DNA of 64,000 nucleotides from Acidaminococcus sp050873445 (lineage in GTDB: Bacteria > Bacillota > Negativicutes > Acidaminococcales > Acidaminococcaceae), in the NCBI RefSeq assembly GCF_050873445.1, contig NZ_JBNMIU010000004.1:1-64000 (forward strand), written 5' to 3'. Below, piece by piece: positions 17,666 through 26,763 of the stretch. The translations under genes and the position numbers were made by a program. Under the pieces are notes generated by a model, which saw nothing but the letters and a program-made list of their open reading frames with translations, made no database searches and was not told the DNA's origin. The stretch's first letter is position 1. Each line of letters starts with the position of its first letter.

Positions 17666-17702
17666 CGGCGGGCGTGCGGAAACGCACGTCCTGCTTTTTT
17701 TT
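17666..17702 (+). terminator. Terminator after hutI
   Basis: GGCGGGCGTGCG pairs with CGCACGTCCTGC around GAAA, followed by eight or more T. Confidence 0.88.
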
Positions 17703-17717
17703 GTAGTGATTTTATAT

Positions 17718-17723
17718 TATAAT
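17718..17723 (+). promoter_or_regulatory. Possible promoter of the regulator operon
   Basis: TATAAT at 17718-17723 is the best -10. The matching -35 position falls in the T-run of the hutI terminator, so the assignment is weak. Confidence 0.35.
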
Positions 17724-17804
17724 AAAAAATAGACTATTGTAACGATTGAGGGGATTTCGCTGATGGACTGAATTCAGCCAATTTTTCTTAATGAGGTGCA
17801 GGCC

Positions 17805-20800
17805 ATGTCGAGTCTGATTGAAGCAAGATTTCTGGGGGCTCCGGTCATCCGGAAAGATGGAAAAGAGATTTTCTTTCCCTATAACAAAGTCAATGCATTG
17901 GTTTACTATATCCTGGTCAAGGGGACGGTCCTGCGGGATGAGCTCAGTGGTATCTTGTGGGCGGACAAGTCCGATGCCATGGCCCGGAAGAATCTGCGGA
18001 ATGCCCTGTATGAAACAAAAAAAATCATGGGGGCGGATGTATTCATCTCACCCCGAAAGGCCATCATCAAGGTCAATCCGGATATTCAGGTGAAGGTGGA
18101 TGTGAAGGACTTCGAGGCAGATCCGGGGCGAAATCTGGATCTGTACCAGGGGTCTTTTCTTCAGGGATTTTTCATCAAGGATGCCGAAGAATATGAAAGC
18201 TGGTATCTGACAGAACGGGACCGGCTGGAGAGCCTGTACATGGAGGCTTTGCTCCAGAAACTGAAGGATGCAGTGGCGGTGCGGAACCTGCCGCAGGTGA
18301 CCCGCTATGGGCGTATGCTGCTAAAACATGATCCCTACGATGAATCCATTTATACCCTGCTGCTTCAGACTTATTGCGAACAGGGGAACATGAAGCAGGC
18401 CACCGAGCTGTATGAGGAAATGAAGGCCCTGTTCCGGGAGGAACTCCAGACCAGTGTCCCGCCGGAAATCGAAAAGCTCATGCGGGAGCATCTTCAGCAG
18501 GAAAAAACAAAAGAAACGGCAGAACCTCGGAAAATCCAGGGGGATATTCCTGGACGGGAAACAGAACTGGACCAGCTCAATGGAGCGCTGGAACAGTTCC
18601 TTTCCGGAAAATCTTCCCGGACCCTGCTGCTGCAGGGGGATGCGGGCAGCGGCAAGACCAGCCTGAAGGATGTTCTGGTGCGGGAGCTGCCACCGGATGT
18701 AGCGGTGATCCAAACCAATTGCTTCAAACCGGAACAGAACATCCCGCTGCGGCCCTGGACCGGTATCGTGGAGGGACTGGACAGCCTGGTCCGCCGGGAG
18801 AACATCAGGATTCCCAATATGGAACCGGGGAAACTCAGCGATCTGTTCCCGCAGATGGATATGAGCGGTGACCGGGAAGCCGGGCTGGGCGAAATCAAGG
18901 ACCTGCTGAAATTCGATGCAGTGTTCCATACTCTGTATACGGTACTGGAGAATGCGGCTAAGGCAAGGAGAATCCTGCTGATTTTTGAGGATATCCACTG
19001 GATGGATTCCCTGAGCCTGTCCCTGCTCAGCAGCCTGATCCTCCATAAACGGTCCGATCGGTTCCTGTTCCTTTTGACGGCCCAGCCCTCCCGGGAAAAG
19101 AATTACCAGCAGTTCGAGACGTCAGTGACCATGTACCACAAGCTGCAGGTGCTGGAACTGAAGCCTCTGGACAAAGAGGGTATCCGGCAGTATGCCAGCC
19201 GGACCGGGCTGACTGTGCCCGTGGATGGCAATCTGGTGCAGCGGCTCTGGGAGGAATCTGAAGGAAATCTGTTCCTGCTGCGGGAATGCCTCATGGCTCT
19301 GAAGACCACCGGCAGCCTGGATAATCTGACAGAGAACATGCGGAATATTTTCAGGGCCAGCTGCTTTGCTTTGACGGATAACCAGCAGAAAATCCTGGAC
19401 TTTATTTCCCTGTTCTATGACGGAGCACCGCTGGCCATGATCTCCGAATATATGCACATGAACAACCTGCAGACCCTGGAGAATATGGAGAGCCTGCGCA
19501 AGGCCAACTTTATCCGGCCAGTGCCTCAGCAGCCGGAGGTAATCTATAAACTGGTCCACCAGAAAATGAAAGATTATCTCCAGCAGCAGATTTCCGTGGA
19601 CAAGCAGCGGATCCTTCACAGTTACATTGCCAGTCTGTGGGAAAAAAGGCTGACCCATTCGCCTCAGGATATCCGGCTGTACCACCATCTGGAGTACCAT
19701 TACCAGGAGGCCGGTGAGCTGGTGAACATGGGGCGGTATAAACTGAAAATCCTCATGTACTACCTGAACTTCAGCAATGAACTGTTCCCAGTGCTCAGCA
19801 GCACGGAACTGGTTCCGGATGACACCAAGAGCCGTTTCATCGAGACCAATCTGGACCAATTCCTGGCGGAAGTGGACGAGATGATGCATACCATCAAACG
19901 GACCTGCGGAGAGACTCCGGAAGTGAAGGAACTGGAGATGACCTATCTTCATCTCATGGGCCGTCACTACATCCGTGTAGGGGAATATGAAAAGGGTGTC
20001 CGGAACATCCTGAGCCTGATCGAACAGGCAGCAGAGATCCACAACCGGGATTATATGCTCATGGGCTATAAGCAGATGATTTACTACGATATCCAGATCG
20101 GCAACACGGAAGAAATGAAAAACTATCTGGAAGTGGCCCTGAACCTGGCTGACGAATGCAATTACCACAAGGAAATGGGCATCCTGCTGCGGCTGAAGGG
20201 TCTGAACATGATCATGCAGGGAAACTTCCCGGAAGCGGAGCGACTGCTGAGAGAGTCCATCTCCACCTTTACAGTGACTCAGAATGTGCAGCACCGGTAT
20301 GCACTGAACATCGCCGGAGCTTATAATTATCTGGGGGAAATCCGACGGGGTGAGGGAAAATTCCAGGAAGCCCTGGACGAGTACAAAAAGGCTCTTGAAT
20401 ATGCCAAAGGGCAGGAGGCCTACAGCAGCTGGGTGGTATTTTCCTGCAATGCCGGGGTGGCCTGCTACAATATGGGCCGTTACCCGGAGGCCCGGAAGTA
20501 TTTCCTCCAGGCCTATGAATTGTTCCCCCGCTATGTGTTTTACTGGCGGCATCCCATCGTGGAATCCTACCTGGCGCTGCTCTCCATGCGGAAACAGCAG
20601 GAAAAGGAAGCAATCAGCTATCTGGATGATGCTCTCCATAAATTGGGCAATATGAACAATCCCCGGGAAGCTGGTTATGTATATATGGCCATTGCGCTGC
20701 TGAAACAGAACTATCCGGACAGCCGGATCACCAGCCATTATGAGGGATCGGTGGCCTCTTATGCCACACGGGCCCTCCAGGTGCTGGATCCTTATCGGGA

Positions 20801-20837
20801 CTCCTGGGAACGGCAGCAATTGGAAGCATTGTTTTGA
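17805..20837 (+). CDS. SARP-type transcriptional regulator with AAA ATPase and TPR
   Basis: A 1010-residue multidomain regulator. The N-terminal 95 residues read as the winged helix of SARP/AfsR activators. Residues about 100-225 form a bacterial transcriptional activator domain (BTAD) with the DLYQGSFLQGF segment. An AAA-16/STAND-like ATPase follows, with Walker A GDAGSGKTS (K284) and Walker B near 388-396 (LLIFEDIHW). The C-terminal third is TPR-like. Such proteins usually activate nearby genes on sensing a ligand through the repeats. GAGGTG seven bases before ATG 17805 decides the start over an upstream GTG. It directly follows the hut genes and heads a run with the DRTGG, ATPase and hydrogenase-like genes. 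Confidence 0.88.
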   Translation: MSSLIEARFLGAPVIRKDGKEIFFPYNKVNALVYYILVKGTVLRDELSGILWADKSDAMARKNLRNALYETKKIMGADVFISPRKAIIKVNPDIQVKVDVKDFEADPGRNLDLYQGSFLQGFFIKDAEEYESWYLTERDRLESLYMEALLQKLKDAVAVRNLPQVTRYGRMLLKHDPYDESIYTLLLQTYCEQGNMKQATELYEEMKALFREELQTSVPPEIEKLMREHLQQEKTKETAEPRKIQGDIPGRETELDQLNGALEQFLSGKSSRTLLLQGDAGSGKTSLKDVLVRELPPDVAVIQTNCFKPEQNIPLRPWTGIVEGLDSLVRRENIRIPNMEPGKLSDLFPQMDMSGDREAGLGEIKDLLKFDAVFHTLYTVLENAAKARRILLIFEDIHWMDSLSLSLLSSLILHKRSDRFLFLLTAQPSREKNYQQFETSVTMYHKLQVLELKPLDKEGIRQYASRTGLTVPVDGNLVQRLWEESEGNLFLLRECLMALKTTGSLDNLTENMRNIFRASCFALTDNQQKILDFISLFYDGAPLAMISEYMHMNNLQTLENMESLRKANFIRPVPQQPEVIYKLVHQKMKDYLQQQISVDKQRILHSYIASLWEKRLTHSPQDIRLYHHLEYHYQEAGELVNMGRYKLKILMYYLNFSNELFPVLSSTELVPDDTKSRFIETNLDQFLAEVDEMMHTIKRTCGETPEVKELEMTYLHLMGRHYIRVGEYEKGVRNILSLIEQAAEIHNRDYMLMGYKQMIYYDIQIGNTEEMKNYLEVALNLADECNYHKEMGILLRLKGLNMIMQGNFPEAERLLRESISTFTVTQNVQHRYALNIAGAYNYLGEIRRGEGKFQEALDEYKKALEYAKGQEAYSSWVVFSCNAGVACYNMGRYPEARKYFLQAYELFPRYVFYWRHPIVESYLALLSMRKQQEKEAISYLDDALHKLGNMNNPREAGYVYMAIALLKQNYPDSRITSHYEGSVASYATRALQVLDPYRDSWERQQLEALF

Positions 20838-20855
20838 ATGAGGGAGGAATGGAAA

Positions 20856-21218
20856 ATGGTTACTCTGAAAAAAGTGGCGGAAACACTGGGAGCTCAGGTG
20901 GTTTTGGGGCAGGAATCCCTGAACCGCACGGTGAGTTCCGCCTGTGGCAGTGACATGATGAGCGATGTGCTGGCCTATGCGAAGAATGATGCAGTGCTGC
21001 TCACAGGTCTGCTCAATGTACAGGTGGTGCGCACGGCAGATGTGAGTGATGCTGCAGCTCTGATTTTCGTCCGGGATAAGCATCCGGAAAACGATGTGCT
21101 GCTGGCGGCCCGGGATAAGAACATACCCGTGCTGTATACCCGCTGTACCATGTTCGAAGCATGCGGCCGGCTGTATGGACTGGGTCTGCGGGGCTGTACT
21201 GCTAAGGACAGGAAATAA
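20856..21218 (+). CDS. DRTGG-domain-like protein
   Basis: A 120-residue protein resembling DRTGG-domain (PF07085) proteins often encoded beside [FeFe]-hydrogenase-like genes in Clostridia and relatives. It has an alpha/beta pattern with DAVLLTG and AALIFVRDKHPENDV stretches and no catalytic motif I can name. AGGGAGG precedes ATG 20856; an ATG right after the regulator stop (20838) overlaps that site and is less likely. It is tightly packed after the SARP-like gene, so the two are co-transcribed. Confidence 0.75.
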   Translation: MVTLKKVAETLGAQVVLGQESLNRTVSSACGSDMMSDVLAYAKNDAVLLTGLLNVQVVRTADVSDAAALIFVRDKHPENDVLLAARDKNIPVLYTRCTMFEACGRLYGLGLRGCTAKDRK

Positions 21219-21221
21219 GGG

Positions 21222-21638
21222 ATGGAAGAAACCTATACCGTCATCCCGGATGACTTCGAACGGGCCGGTGCGGCGTCCACATCTCTGAAAGGCACCCTGA
21301 AACAGCTGGGGCTGTCTCCGGAGCTGATTCGCCGGATTGCCATCGGTACCTATGAAGGTGAGATGAACTGCCTGATTCATGGCGGCGGCGGTACCATCCG
21401 GGCCGAACTGAGCCCTCAAGCCATCCAGGTGATTATCGAGGATAACGGTCCCGGCATCCCGGATGTGCAGAAGGCCATGCAGGAAGGATGGTCCACCGCT
21501 TCGGCTGAAATCCGGGCTATGGGTTTTGGCGCCGGCATGGGACTGCCCAATATGAAAAAGGTGTCGGACGAAATGCAGATCGCTACCCAAGTGGGGAAAG
21601 GGACGAAGGTCACTCTGACGTTCAAGCTGCCTCATTGA
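21222..21638 (+). CDS. GHKL-type ATP-binding protein (anti-sigma-factor-like)
   Basis: A 138-residue HATPase_c protein of the RsbW/SpoIIAB type. The N-box has EGEMNCLIHG near 46-55, the G1 box EDNGPGIPD near 72-80, and the G2 box MGFGAGMGLPNMKK near 99-112. These proteins either phosphorylate a partner or act by ATP-dependent binding. It begins four bases after the DRTGG stop and is followed by the hydrogenase-like gene. The DRTGG/ATPase/hydrogenase-like trio recurs in anaerobes, which suggests a signalling unit. Confidence 0.82.
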   Translation: MEETYTVIPDDFERAGAASTSLKGTLKQLGLSPELIRRIAIGTYEGEMNCLIHGGGGTIRAELSPQAIQVIIEDNGPGIPDVQKAMQEGWSTASAEIRAMGFGAGMGLPNMKKVSDEMQIATQVGKGTKVTLTFKLPH

Positions 21639-21667
21639 GAAAGACTGCGGGAGGGAGGTGAAGCGGG

Positions 21668-22963
21668 ATGACAGAACCTTATCTGAATTCGGTGCGGGTA
21701 GACAGGGAACGCTGTACCGGCTGCCTGATCTGTGTGAAAGAATGTCTGGTACAGGCCATCCGGGTCAGAAACGGCAAAGCGGAAATCCTGTCGGACAAAT
21801 GCATCGACTGCGGAGAATGCATCCGCTGCTGCCCGGTGCGGGCCATGGAAGGCTGGGCCGATTCCCTGGATGAACTGAAGAAGTATAAGGTGAACATCGC
21901 TCTGGCCACCCCCTCTTTCTATGCCCAGTTCGATGGCAACATTGCGGCTTCAGTAATCTGGGAGGGCCTGCGGGAGCTGGGCTTTGACACTGTCTTTGAT
22001 GTAGCCCTGGCCGGGGACTACGTGAGCCGGGAAATGGAAGGGTATATTGGCCGTTACAGGGGACCGTTCCCGCTGATTTCCTCAGCCTGTCCGGCAGTGC
22101 TGCGGCTGATCCAGACCAGGTATCCGGAACTGGTGAAGCAGGTGCTGCCCATCCTGGCTCCGGCAGAGGCGGCGGCCATCTATACCCGGAGAGAGACCAC
22201 CCGGCGGCTGAAAGTGGCCCCGGAGCAGGTGGGAATCTGGTTCATCTCCCCCTGCCCCTCCAAGGGAACCAACATCCATCAGTCCGTGGATGTGGCTCAT
22301 ACGGCTGTCACTGGCTCCTTTACCATCGCCTCCATCTATGGGCCGCTTACCAAGGCCATCAAGCATGTGCAGGAAACCCGGTATGAGGTGCCGGAGGCCA
22401 TCCTGGGTTCCTCATACAGTCTCAGCTGGGGCAGCTGGCAGGGTGAACTGGAATCCACCGGAGTGACCGATGCCGTATGTGCCCAGGGGCCTGAGGAAGT
22501 GGATGAACTGCTGGAACAGATCAGCATGGCAAAGCTGAACGATGTGCGGTATGCCTGCTGCTACAGCTGTGCTGGCGGCTGTGTGGGCGGACCTTGCGTG
22601 GCCGTCAACAAGTTTGTGGCCGCAAAGAATCTGCGGGTGCGGGTGGGGCGGCGCCGGAGCCGGGAAAGTCCCGACCGGCAGGAGACGATGCAGAACTGCC
22701 GGATCCTGGAGGATTTTCCTGCCTCCTGGCGTTACATCAAGCCTCTGGAACCCAGGCCCCATCCGCCTTTGGCGGAAGATTTCGGGGAGGCACTGGAAAA
22801 GATGCAGCAGCTGAAAGCCCTGGAGCAGGAATTTCCCCAGCTGGACTGCGGAGCCTGTGGTGCTCCGACCTGTAAGGCTTTTGCGGAAGATGTGGTTCGG
22901 GGACTGGGGCAGAAAGACGATTGTATCTTTCTGCGGAAAAAACAGCAAAAAAAAGAAAAATAG
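21668..22963 (+). CDS. [FeFe]-hydrogenase-like iron-sulfur protein, probably sensory
   Basis: A 431-residue protein. Two 4Fe-4S ferredoxin motifs lie at about 16-60 (CTGCLICVKEC and CIDCGECIRCC). The hydrogenase large-subunit domain follows, then a C-terminal Fe-S domain with CGACGAPTC near 397-405. H-cluster ligands appear kept: C141 in SSACP, C196 in SPCPSKG, and C301/C305 in CAGGC. The usual TSCCP first cysteine, which relays protons in catalytic enzymes, is Ala140. The SPCPSKG and CAGGC loops are also atypical. Together with its partners this points to a sensory rather than a fast catalytic role. Confidence 0.85.
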   Translation: MTEPYLNSVRVDRERCTGCLICVKECLVQAIRVRNGKAEILSDKCIDCGECIRCCPVRAMEGWADSLDELKKYKVNIALATPSFYAQFDGNIAASVIWEGLRELGFDTVFDVALAGDYVSREMEGYIGRYRGPFPLISSACPAVLRLIQTRYPELVKQVLPILAPAEAAAIYTRRETTRRLKVAPEQVGIWFISPCPSKGTNIHQSVDVAHTAVTGSFTIASIYGPLTKAIKHVQETRYEVPEAILGSSYSLSWGSWQGELESTGVTDAVCAQGPEEVDELLEQISMAKLNDVRYACCYSCAGGCVGGPCVAVNKFVAAKNLRVRVGRRRSRESPDRQETMQNCRILEDFPASWRYIKPLEPRPHPPLAEDFGEALEKMQQLKALEQEFPQLDCGACGAPTCKAFAEDVVRGLGQKDDCIFLRKKQQKKEK

Positions 22964-23037
22964 AGAGAAGGTGATAGAAAAGACAGGGAAACAGCTACTA
23001 TTCCGACAATTTCATCGGGTAAAATAGGGGTTTTCCC

Positions 23038-23066
23038 TTGCAAGTTTCATGAAATATTGCTATTAT
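23038..23066 (+). promoter_or_regulatory. Promoter of the CoA-transferase gene
   Basis: TTGCAA (23038-23043), a 17-base spacer ending in TGC, and TATTAT (23061-23066). It places transcription downstream of the earliest in-frame start codons. Confidence 0.65.
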
Positions 23067-23143
23067 TTATGACGAAGATTCTAAATTTAAATATTCAGAC
23101 AGAAAAGAATTGCCTGGAGAACAGGCAACAGGAGGAAAAGCAA

Positions 23144-24667
23144 ATGATCGATATTACAGATCGAGTCCATTGTGCGGCTGCGCTGAGCAAAATCATGCCT
23201 GCAGAAAAAGCAGCCGAATTCATTCAGGATGGCATGAACCTGGGTATGAGCGGTTTCACCCCGTCCGGCTATCCCAAAGCTGTGCCCCTGGCACTGGCTG
23301 CCAGAGGGAAGGAACATCCTTTCAAAGTGAATGTATGGACAGTGCTTGCCGGTCCTGAAGTCGATACCGAAATGGTGAAAGCCGGTATCGTAGGGAACCG
23401 GATGCCTTATCAGACGGATAAGAACTGCCGGAATGCCATCAACAACGGCCAGATCAAATATCTGGATACCCATATCAGTACGTTCAATCAAATGGCCCGG
23501 TTCGGTTTCCTGCCGGATCACCGGGACGTGGATGTAGCTATCATCGAAGCCTGCGCTATCAAGGATCTGGGCAAGGGCAAAATCGGCATTATCCCCACCA
23601 CCAGCCTGGGCGGCAGCTGCAGCTATGTGCAGAGCGCCAAGAAGGTTATCGTGGAAGTGAATACTACTCAGCCTGTGGGCCTGGAAGGGATGCACGACTG
23701 CTACGTACCGCTGGATCCTCCTTACCGGAAGATTATCCCCATTGAAAAACCGGAAGACCGGATTGGTACCACCTATATCCCCTGCGACCTGGATAAACTG
23801 GTGGCCATCGTTCCCTGCGACATCCCTGATACCCCCAGCAAACTGGCTCCCATCAGCGACATCGCCCGGGCCATGGGTGCCAATCTGGTGGATTTCTTGA
23901 AGAATGAAGTGAAACAGGGCCGTCTGCCCAAGAATCTGCTTCCCCTGCAATCCGGTGTAGGCTCTGTAGCCAATGCTGTGATCAACGGTCTGGTCCATTC
24001 CGATTTCGAAGATTTGACGGTATATACCGAAGTCATTCAGGATGGCATGTTCGATCTGATCGATGCCGGCAAACTACGTGTGGCTTCCGGGGCTTCCTTG
24101 ACCATGTCCGCCGAAGTGCAGAAACGGTTCTACAGCAATCTGGAAAAATATAAATCCCATCTGATTCTGCGGCCTCAGGAAATCTCCAACAACCCTGAAG
24201 TGGTACGGCGCTTGGGTATTATCGGCATGAACACCGCTATCGAAGTGGACCTGTACGGCAACGTGAACTCTTCCCATATCTGCGGGACCAATCTGATGAA
24301 CGGCATCGGCGGCAGCGGTGATTTCGCCCGGAACGGGTATCTGTCCATCTTCTTTGCCGAATCGGAACGGAAAGACGGCAAGATCAGTTCTGTGGTTCCC
24401 TTCTGCTCTCACATCGACAACAACGAACACGATGTGGATGTTATCGTTTCTGAACGTGGCGTAGCCGATCTGCGTGGACTGTCTCCGAAAGAAAGAGCTC
24501 CGATCATCATTGACAAGATTGCCAGCCCGCGGTATCAGCCTCTGCTGAAAGATTATTTCGAACGGGCCTGCGTTGCCTGCCATAACAGCCAGACACCCCA
24601 TATCCTCAAAGAAGCCTTCTCTTTCCATGAAAGAATGTTGGAAACCGGCACCATGGAGAAAAAATAA
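23144..24667 (+). CDS. Acetyl-CoA hydrolase/transferase family CoA-transferase (succinate type)
   Basis: A 507-residue class I CoA-transferase of the Cat1/AarC/ScpC group, which moves CoA between succinate and acetate or propionate. The likely catalytic glutamate is E296 in VYTEVIQDG, matching the position known in AarC. The GMNTAIEVDLYGNVNSSH stretch near 360-377 is also typical. AGGAGG precedes ATG 23144, and the promoter at 23038-23066 excludes earlier starts. The next gene encodes a methylmalonyl-CoA decarboxylase-like alpha subunit, so propionyl-CoA:succinate exchange is plausible. Acetate or butyrate exchange in glutamate fermentation is an alternative. Confidence 0.85.
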   Translation: MIDITDRVHCAAALSKIMPAEKAAEFIQDGMNLGMSGFTPSGYPKAVPLALAARGKEHPFKVNVWTVLAGPEVDTEMVKAGIVGNRMPYQTDKNCRNAINNGQIKYLDTHISTFNQMARFGFLPDHRDVDVAIIEACAIKDLGKGKIGIIPTTSLGGSCSYVQSAKKVIVEVNTTQPVGLEGMHDCYVPLDPPYRKIIPIEKPEDRIGTTYIPCDLDKLVAIVPCDIPDTPSKLAPISDIARAMGANLVDFLKNEVKQGRLPKNLLPLQSGVGSVANAVINGLVHSDFEDLTVYTEVIQDGMFDLIDAGKLRVASGASLTMSAEVQKRFYSNLEKYKSHLILRPQEISNNPEVVRRLGIIGMNTAIEVDLYGNVNSSHICGTNLMNGIGGSGDFARNGYLSIFFAESERKDGKISSVVPFCSHIDNNEHDVDVIVSERGVADLRGLSPKERAPIIIDKIASPRYQPLLKDYFERACVACHNSQTPHILKEAFSFHERMLETGTMEKK

Positions 24668-24719
24668 TTCATAGTGCCACGAAATTTTCGGAAAACAGGT
24701 GGTAACAGGCTCGAATTTA

Positions 24720-24728
24720 TGTTACAAT
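24720..24728 (+). promoter_or_regulatory. Extended -10 promoter of the decarboxylase alpha gene
   Basis: TGT-TACAAT at 24720-24728, with no clear -35. Confidence 0.5.
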
Positions 24729-24779
24729 TACCATGTTTTATTTTCGTTGGAACCATGAAGTCTCAGGAGGTGCATATTT

Positions 24780-26306
24780 TTGACAACAAGAGAAAAAATC
24801 GATGATATGTTTGCGCGCTACGAGAAGATCGAAGCGGGCGGCGGCGCCAAAAGAGTAGGGAAACAACACGATGCGGGTAAAATGACAGCCCGTGAACGTA
24901 TAAACTCGTTCTTAGATGAGGGAAGTTTTGTAGAACTCGATAAATTTGTGGAACATCGGTGCTCTAACTTCGGCCAGGAAAAGAAATATCTGGCCGGAGA
25001 CGGGGTTGTCACCGGCTATGGTACGGTGAACGGCCGCACGGTGTTCGTGTTTGCACAGGATTTCACTGTAGAAGGTGGATCCTTGGGTGAAATGCATGCC
25101 AACAAGATCGCCAAGGTCCAGGCTATGGCTCTGAAAACCGGTGCTCCCATCGTGGGCATGGCGGATTCTGGCGGTGCCCGGATCCAGGAAGCTACTGATG
25201 CCCTGGCGGGTTTCGGCAAGATGTTCAAGCAGAACACCCTGGCTTCCGGCGTGATTCCCCAGATTTCTGCTATTATGGGACCCTGTGCCGGCGGTGCTGT
25301 ATACAGCCCGGCTCTGACCGATTTCATTTACATGGTGAAGCGGAACTCCAAGATGTTCATCACCGGGCCGGAAGTGGTCAAGACCGTGACCGGCGAAGAA
25401 GTAGGCCAGGAAGACCTGGGAGGCACGTTCACCCACTGCACCCGCAGTGGTGTGGCCGACTTTCCTGCGGAAAACGATGCAGACTGCCTGGAACAGATCC
25501 GGTACCTGCTGAGTTTTCTGCCCAGCAACAACCGGGAAAATCCGCCGGTCTATGATACCGGCGACAGTGCCTACCGGATGGATGAAGAACTGAATACCAT
25601 TATCCCTGATGATTCCCAGATGCCCTATGACATGTACAAAGTCATCCGCAGCATCGTAGATAATGGGGAATATGTAGAGCCTCATCGGATGTATGCCCGG
25701 AACATCATCACCTGTCTGGCCCGTCTGGACGGCTCCACGGTGGGAATTATTGCCAATCAGCCCCGGATCATGGCCGGCTGCCTGGATATCAACGCATCTG
25801 ACAAAGCCGCCCGGTTCATCCGGTTCTGTGATGCTTTTAAGATTCCTCTGATCAATATCGTGGATGTTCCCGGTTTCCTGCCGGGGACCAACCAGGAATA
25901 TGGCGGCATTATCCGCCACGGTGCCAAGATGCTGTATGCCTACTGCGAAGCCACGGTGCCCAAAATCACCCTGGTTACCCGGAAAGCCTACGGCGGTGCC
26001 TATCTGGCCATGTGCGCCCAGGATCTGGGTGCGGATCATGTCATTGCCTGGCCTACGGCGGAAATCGCTGTCATGGGGCCTCAGGGAGCTGCCAAGATCA
26101 TTTTCCGGCATGATCCGGATGTGGAACAGAAAACCCAGGAGTACATCACCAACTTCGCGACTCCGTACTATGCGGCGAAGCACGGGATGGTGGAAATGGT
26201 CATCGAACCCAAGACCACCCGTCCTACGCTGATCAAAGCATTGCGTATGTTAAAATCAAAGCAGGAAGACCGGCCAACGAAAAAACACGGTAACATTCCT
26301 CTGTGA
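24780..26306 (+). CDS. mmdA: Acyl-CoA decarboxylase alpha subunit, methylmalonyl-CoA type
   Basis: A 508-residue carboxytransferase that moves CO2 from an acyl-CoA to biotin. It resembles Veillonella parvula MmdA along its whole length, including MTARERI near 40, the DFTVEGGSLGEMHA stretch, GPCAGGAVYSPALTDFIYMV, and the tail KKHGNIPL. It is much less like the 587-residue GcdA at 43938. A fragment of such a gene was reported upstream of gcdDCB in A. fermentans (from memory). AGGAGGTG seven bases upstream supports a TTG start at 24780. With gcdDCB it could form a methylmalonyl-CoA decarboxylase Na+ pump. Confidence 0.9.
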   Translation: MTTREKIDDMFARYEKIEAGGGAKRVGKQHDAGKMTARERINSFLDEGSFVELDKFVEHRCSNFGQEKKYLAGDGVVTGYGTVNGRTVFVFAQDFTVEGGSLGEMHANKIAKVQAMALKTGAPIVGMADSGGARIQEATDALAGFGKMFKQNTLASGVIPQISAIMGPCAGGAVYSPALTDFIYMVKRNSKMFITGPEVVKTVTGEEVGQEDLGGTFTHCTRSGVADFPAENDADCLEQIRYLLSFLPSNNRENPPVYDTGDSAYRMDEELNTIIPDDSQMPYDMYKVIRSIVDNGEYVEPHRMYARNIITCLARLDGSTVGIIANQPRIMAGCLDINASDKAARFIRFCDAFKIPLINIVDVPGFLPGTNQEYGGIIRHGAKMLYAYCEATVPKITLVTRKAYGGAYLAMCAQDLGADHVIAWPTAEIAVMGPQGAAKIIFRHDPDVEQKTQEYITNFATPYYAAKHGMVEMVIEPKTTRPTLIKALRMLKSKQEDRPTKKHGNIPL

Positions 26307-26309
26307 TTT

Positions 26310-26318
26310 TGATATAAA
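26310..26318 (+). promoter_or_regulatory. Possible promoter of gcdDCB
   Basis: TGA-TATAAA at 26310-26318 lies in the 56-base gap before gcdD. A separate gcdDCB promoter is known in A. fermentans, so this is a reasonable candidate. Confidence 0.4.
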
Positions 26319-26362
26319 CCATTTCAAACCATTCAGGTACAGGAAAGAGAGGTGAAACGTTC

Positions 26363-26689
26363 ATGACCAACAATCCTTGGCTGATTATGCTGATCAATAT
26401 GACCATCGTATTCGGCGTGCTGATTGTTCTGGGTCTTTTGATGGTACTGATCCACGCCGTCGATCCGACGAAGAACAAGGCGAAGGGGAAAAAAAAGCCT
26501 GTTGTAGCTAAACCGGCAGCTTCGGCTGCAGCCAGCCAACGGCAGGAAGAAGAAAAAGTGGCAGCCATGGCTGCTGTCCTGGCAATGATCCAGGATGAGG
26601 ACGACATGGTGGCCGCTGCACTGACGGCAGCCATTGCCGAGCACCAGAAGAAGATGGAACCGATGGCTCTGCCCCATCATTTCTTCTAA
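26363..26689 (+). CDS. gcdD: Glutaconyl-CoA decarboxylase delta subunit
   Basis: A 108-residue protein with one N-terminal membrane helix (about 8-30), a Lys/Ala/Pro-rich linker (37-58) and a short helical tail. In the family this subunit is thought to anchor the soluble alpha subunit to the membrane pump. AGAGAGGTG precedes the ATG. It lies between the MmdA-like alpha gene and gcdC. The tail EPMALPHHFF is Pro/His-rich, as in related delta subunits. Confidence 0.9.
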   Translation: MTNNPWLIMLINMTIVFGVLIVLGLLMVLIHAVDPTKNKAKGKKKPVVAKPAASAAASQRQEEEKVAAMAAVLAMIQDEDDMVAAALTAAIAEHQKKMEPMALPHHFF

Positions 26690-26763
26690 ACCATACAGAT
26701 TGTTGAGGGACGATCTGTCAATCAAAATGCTTGCGTTTTACACAATTTAAGGAGGGTATTCTC

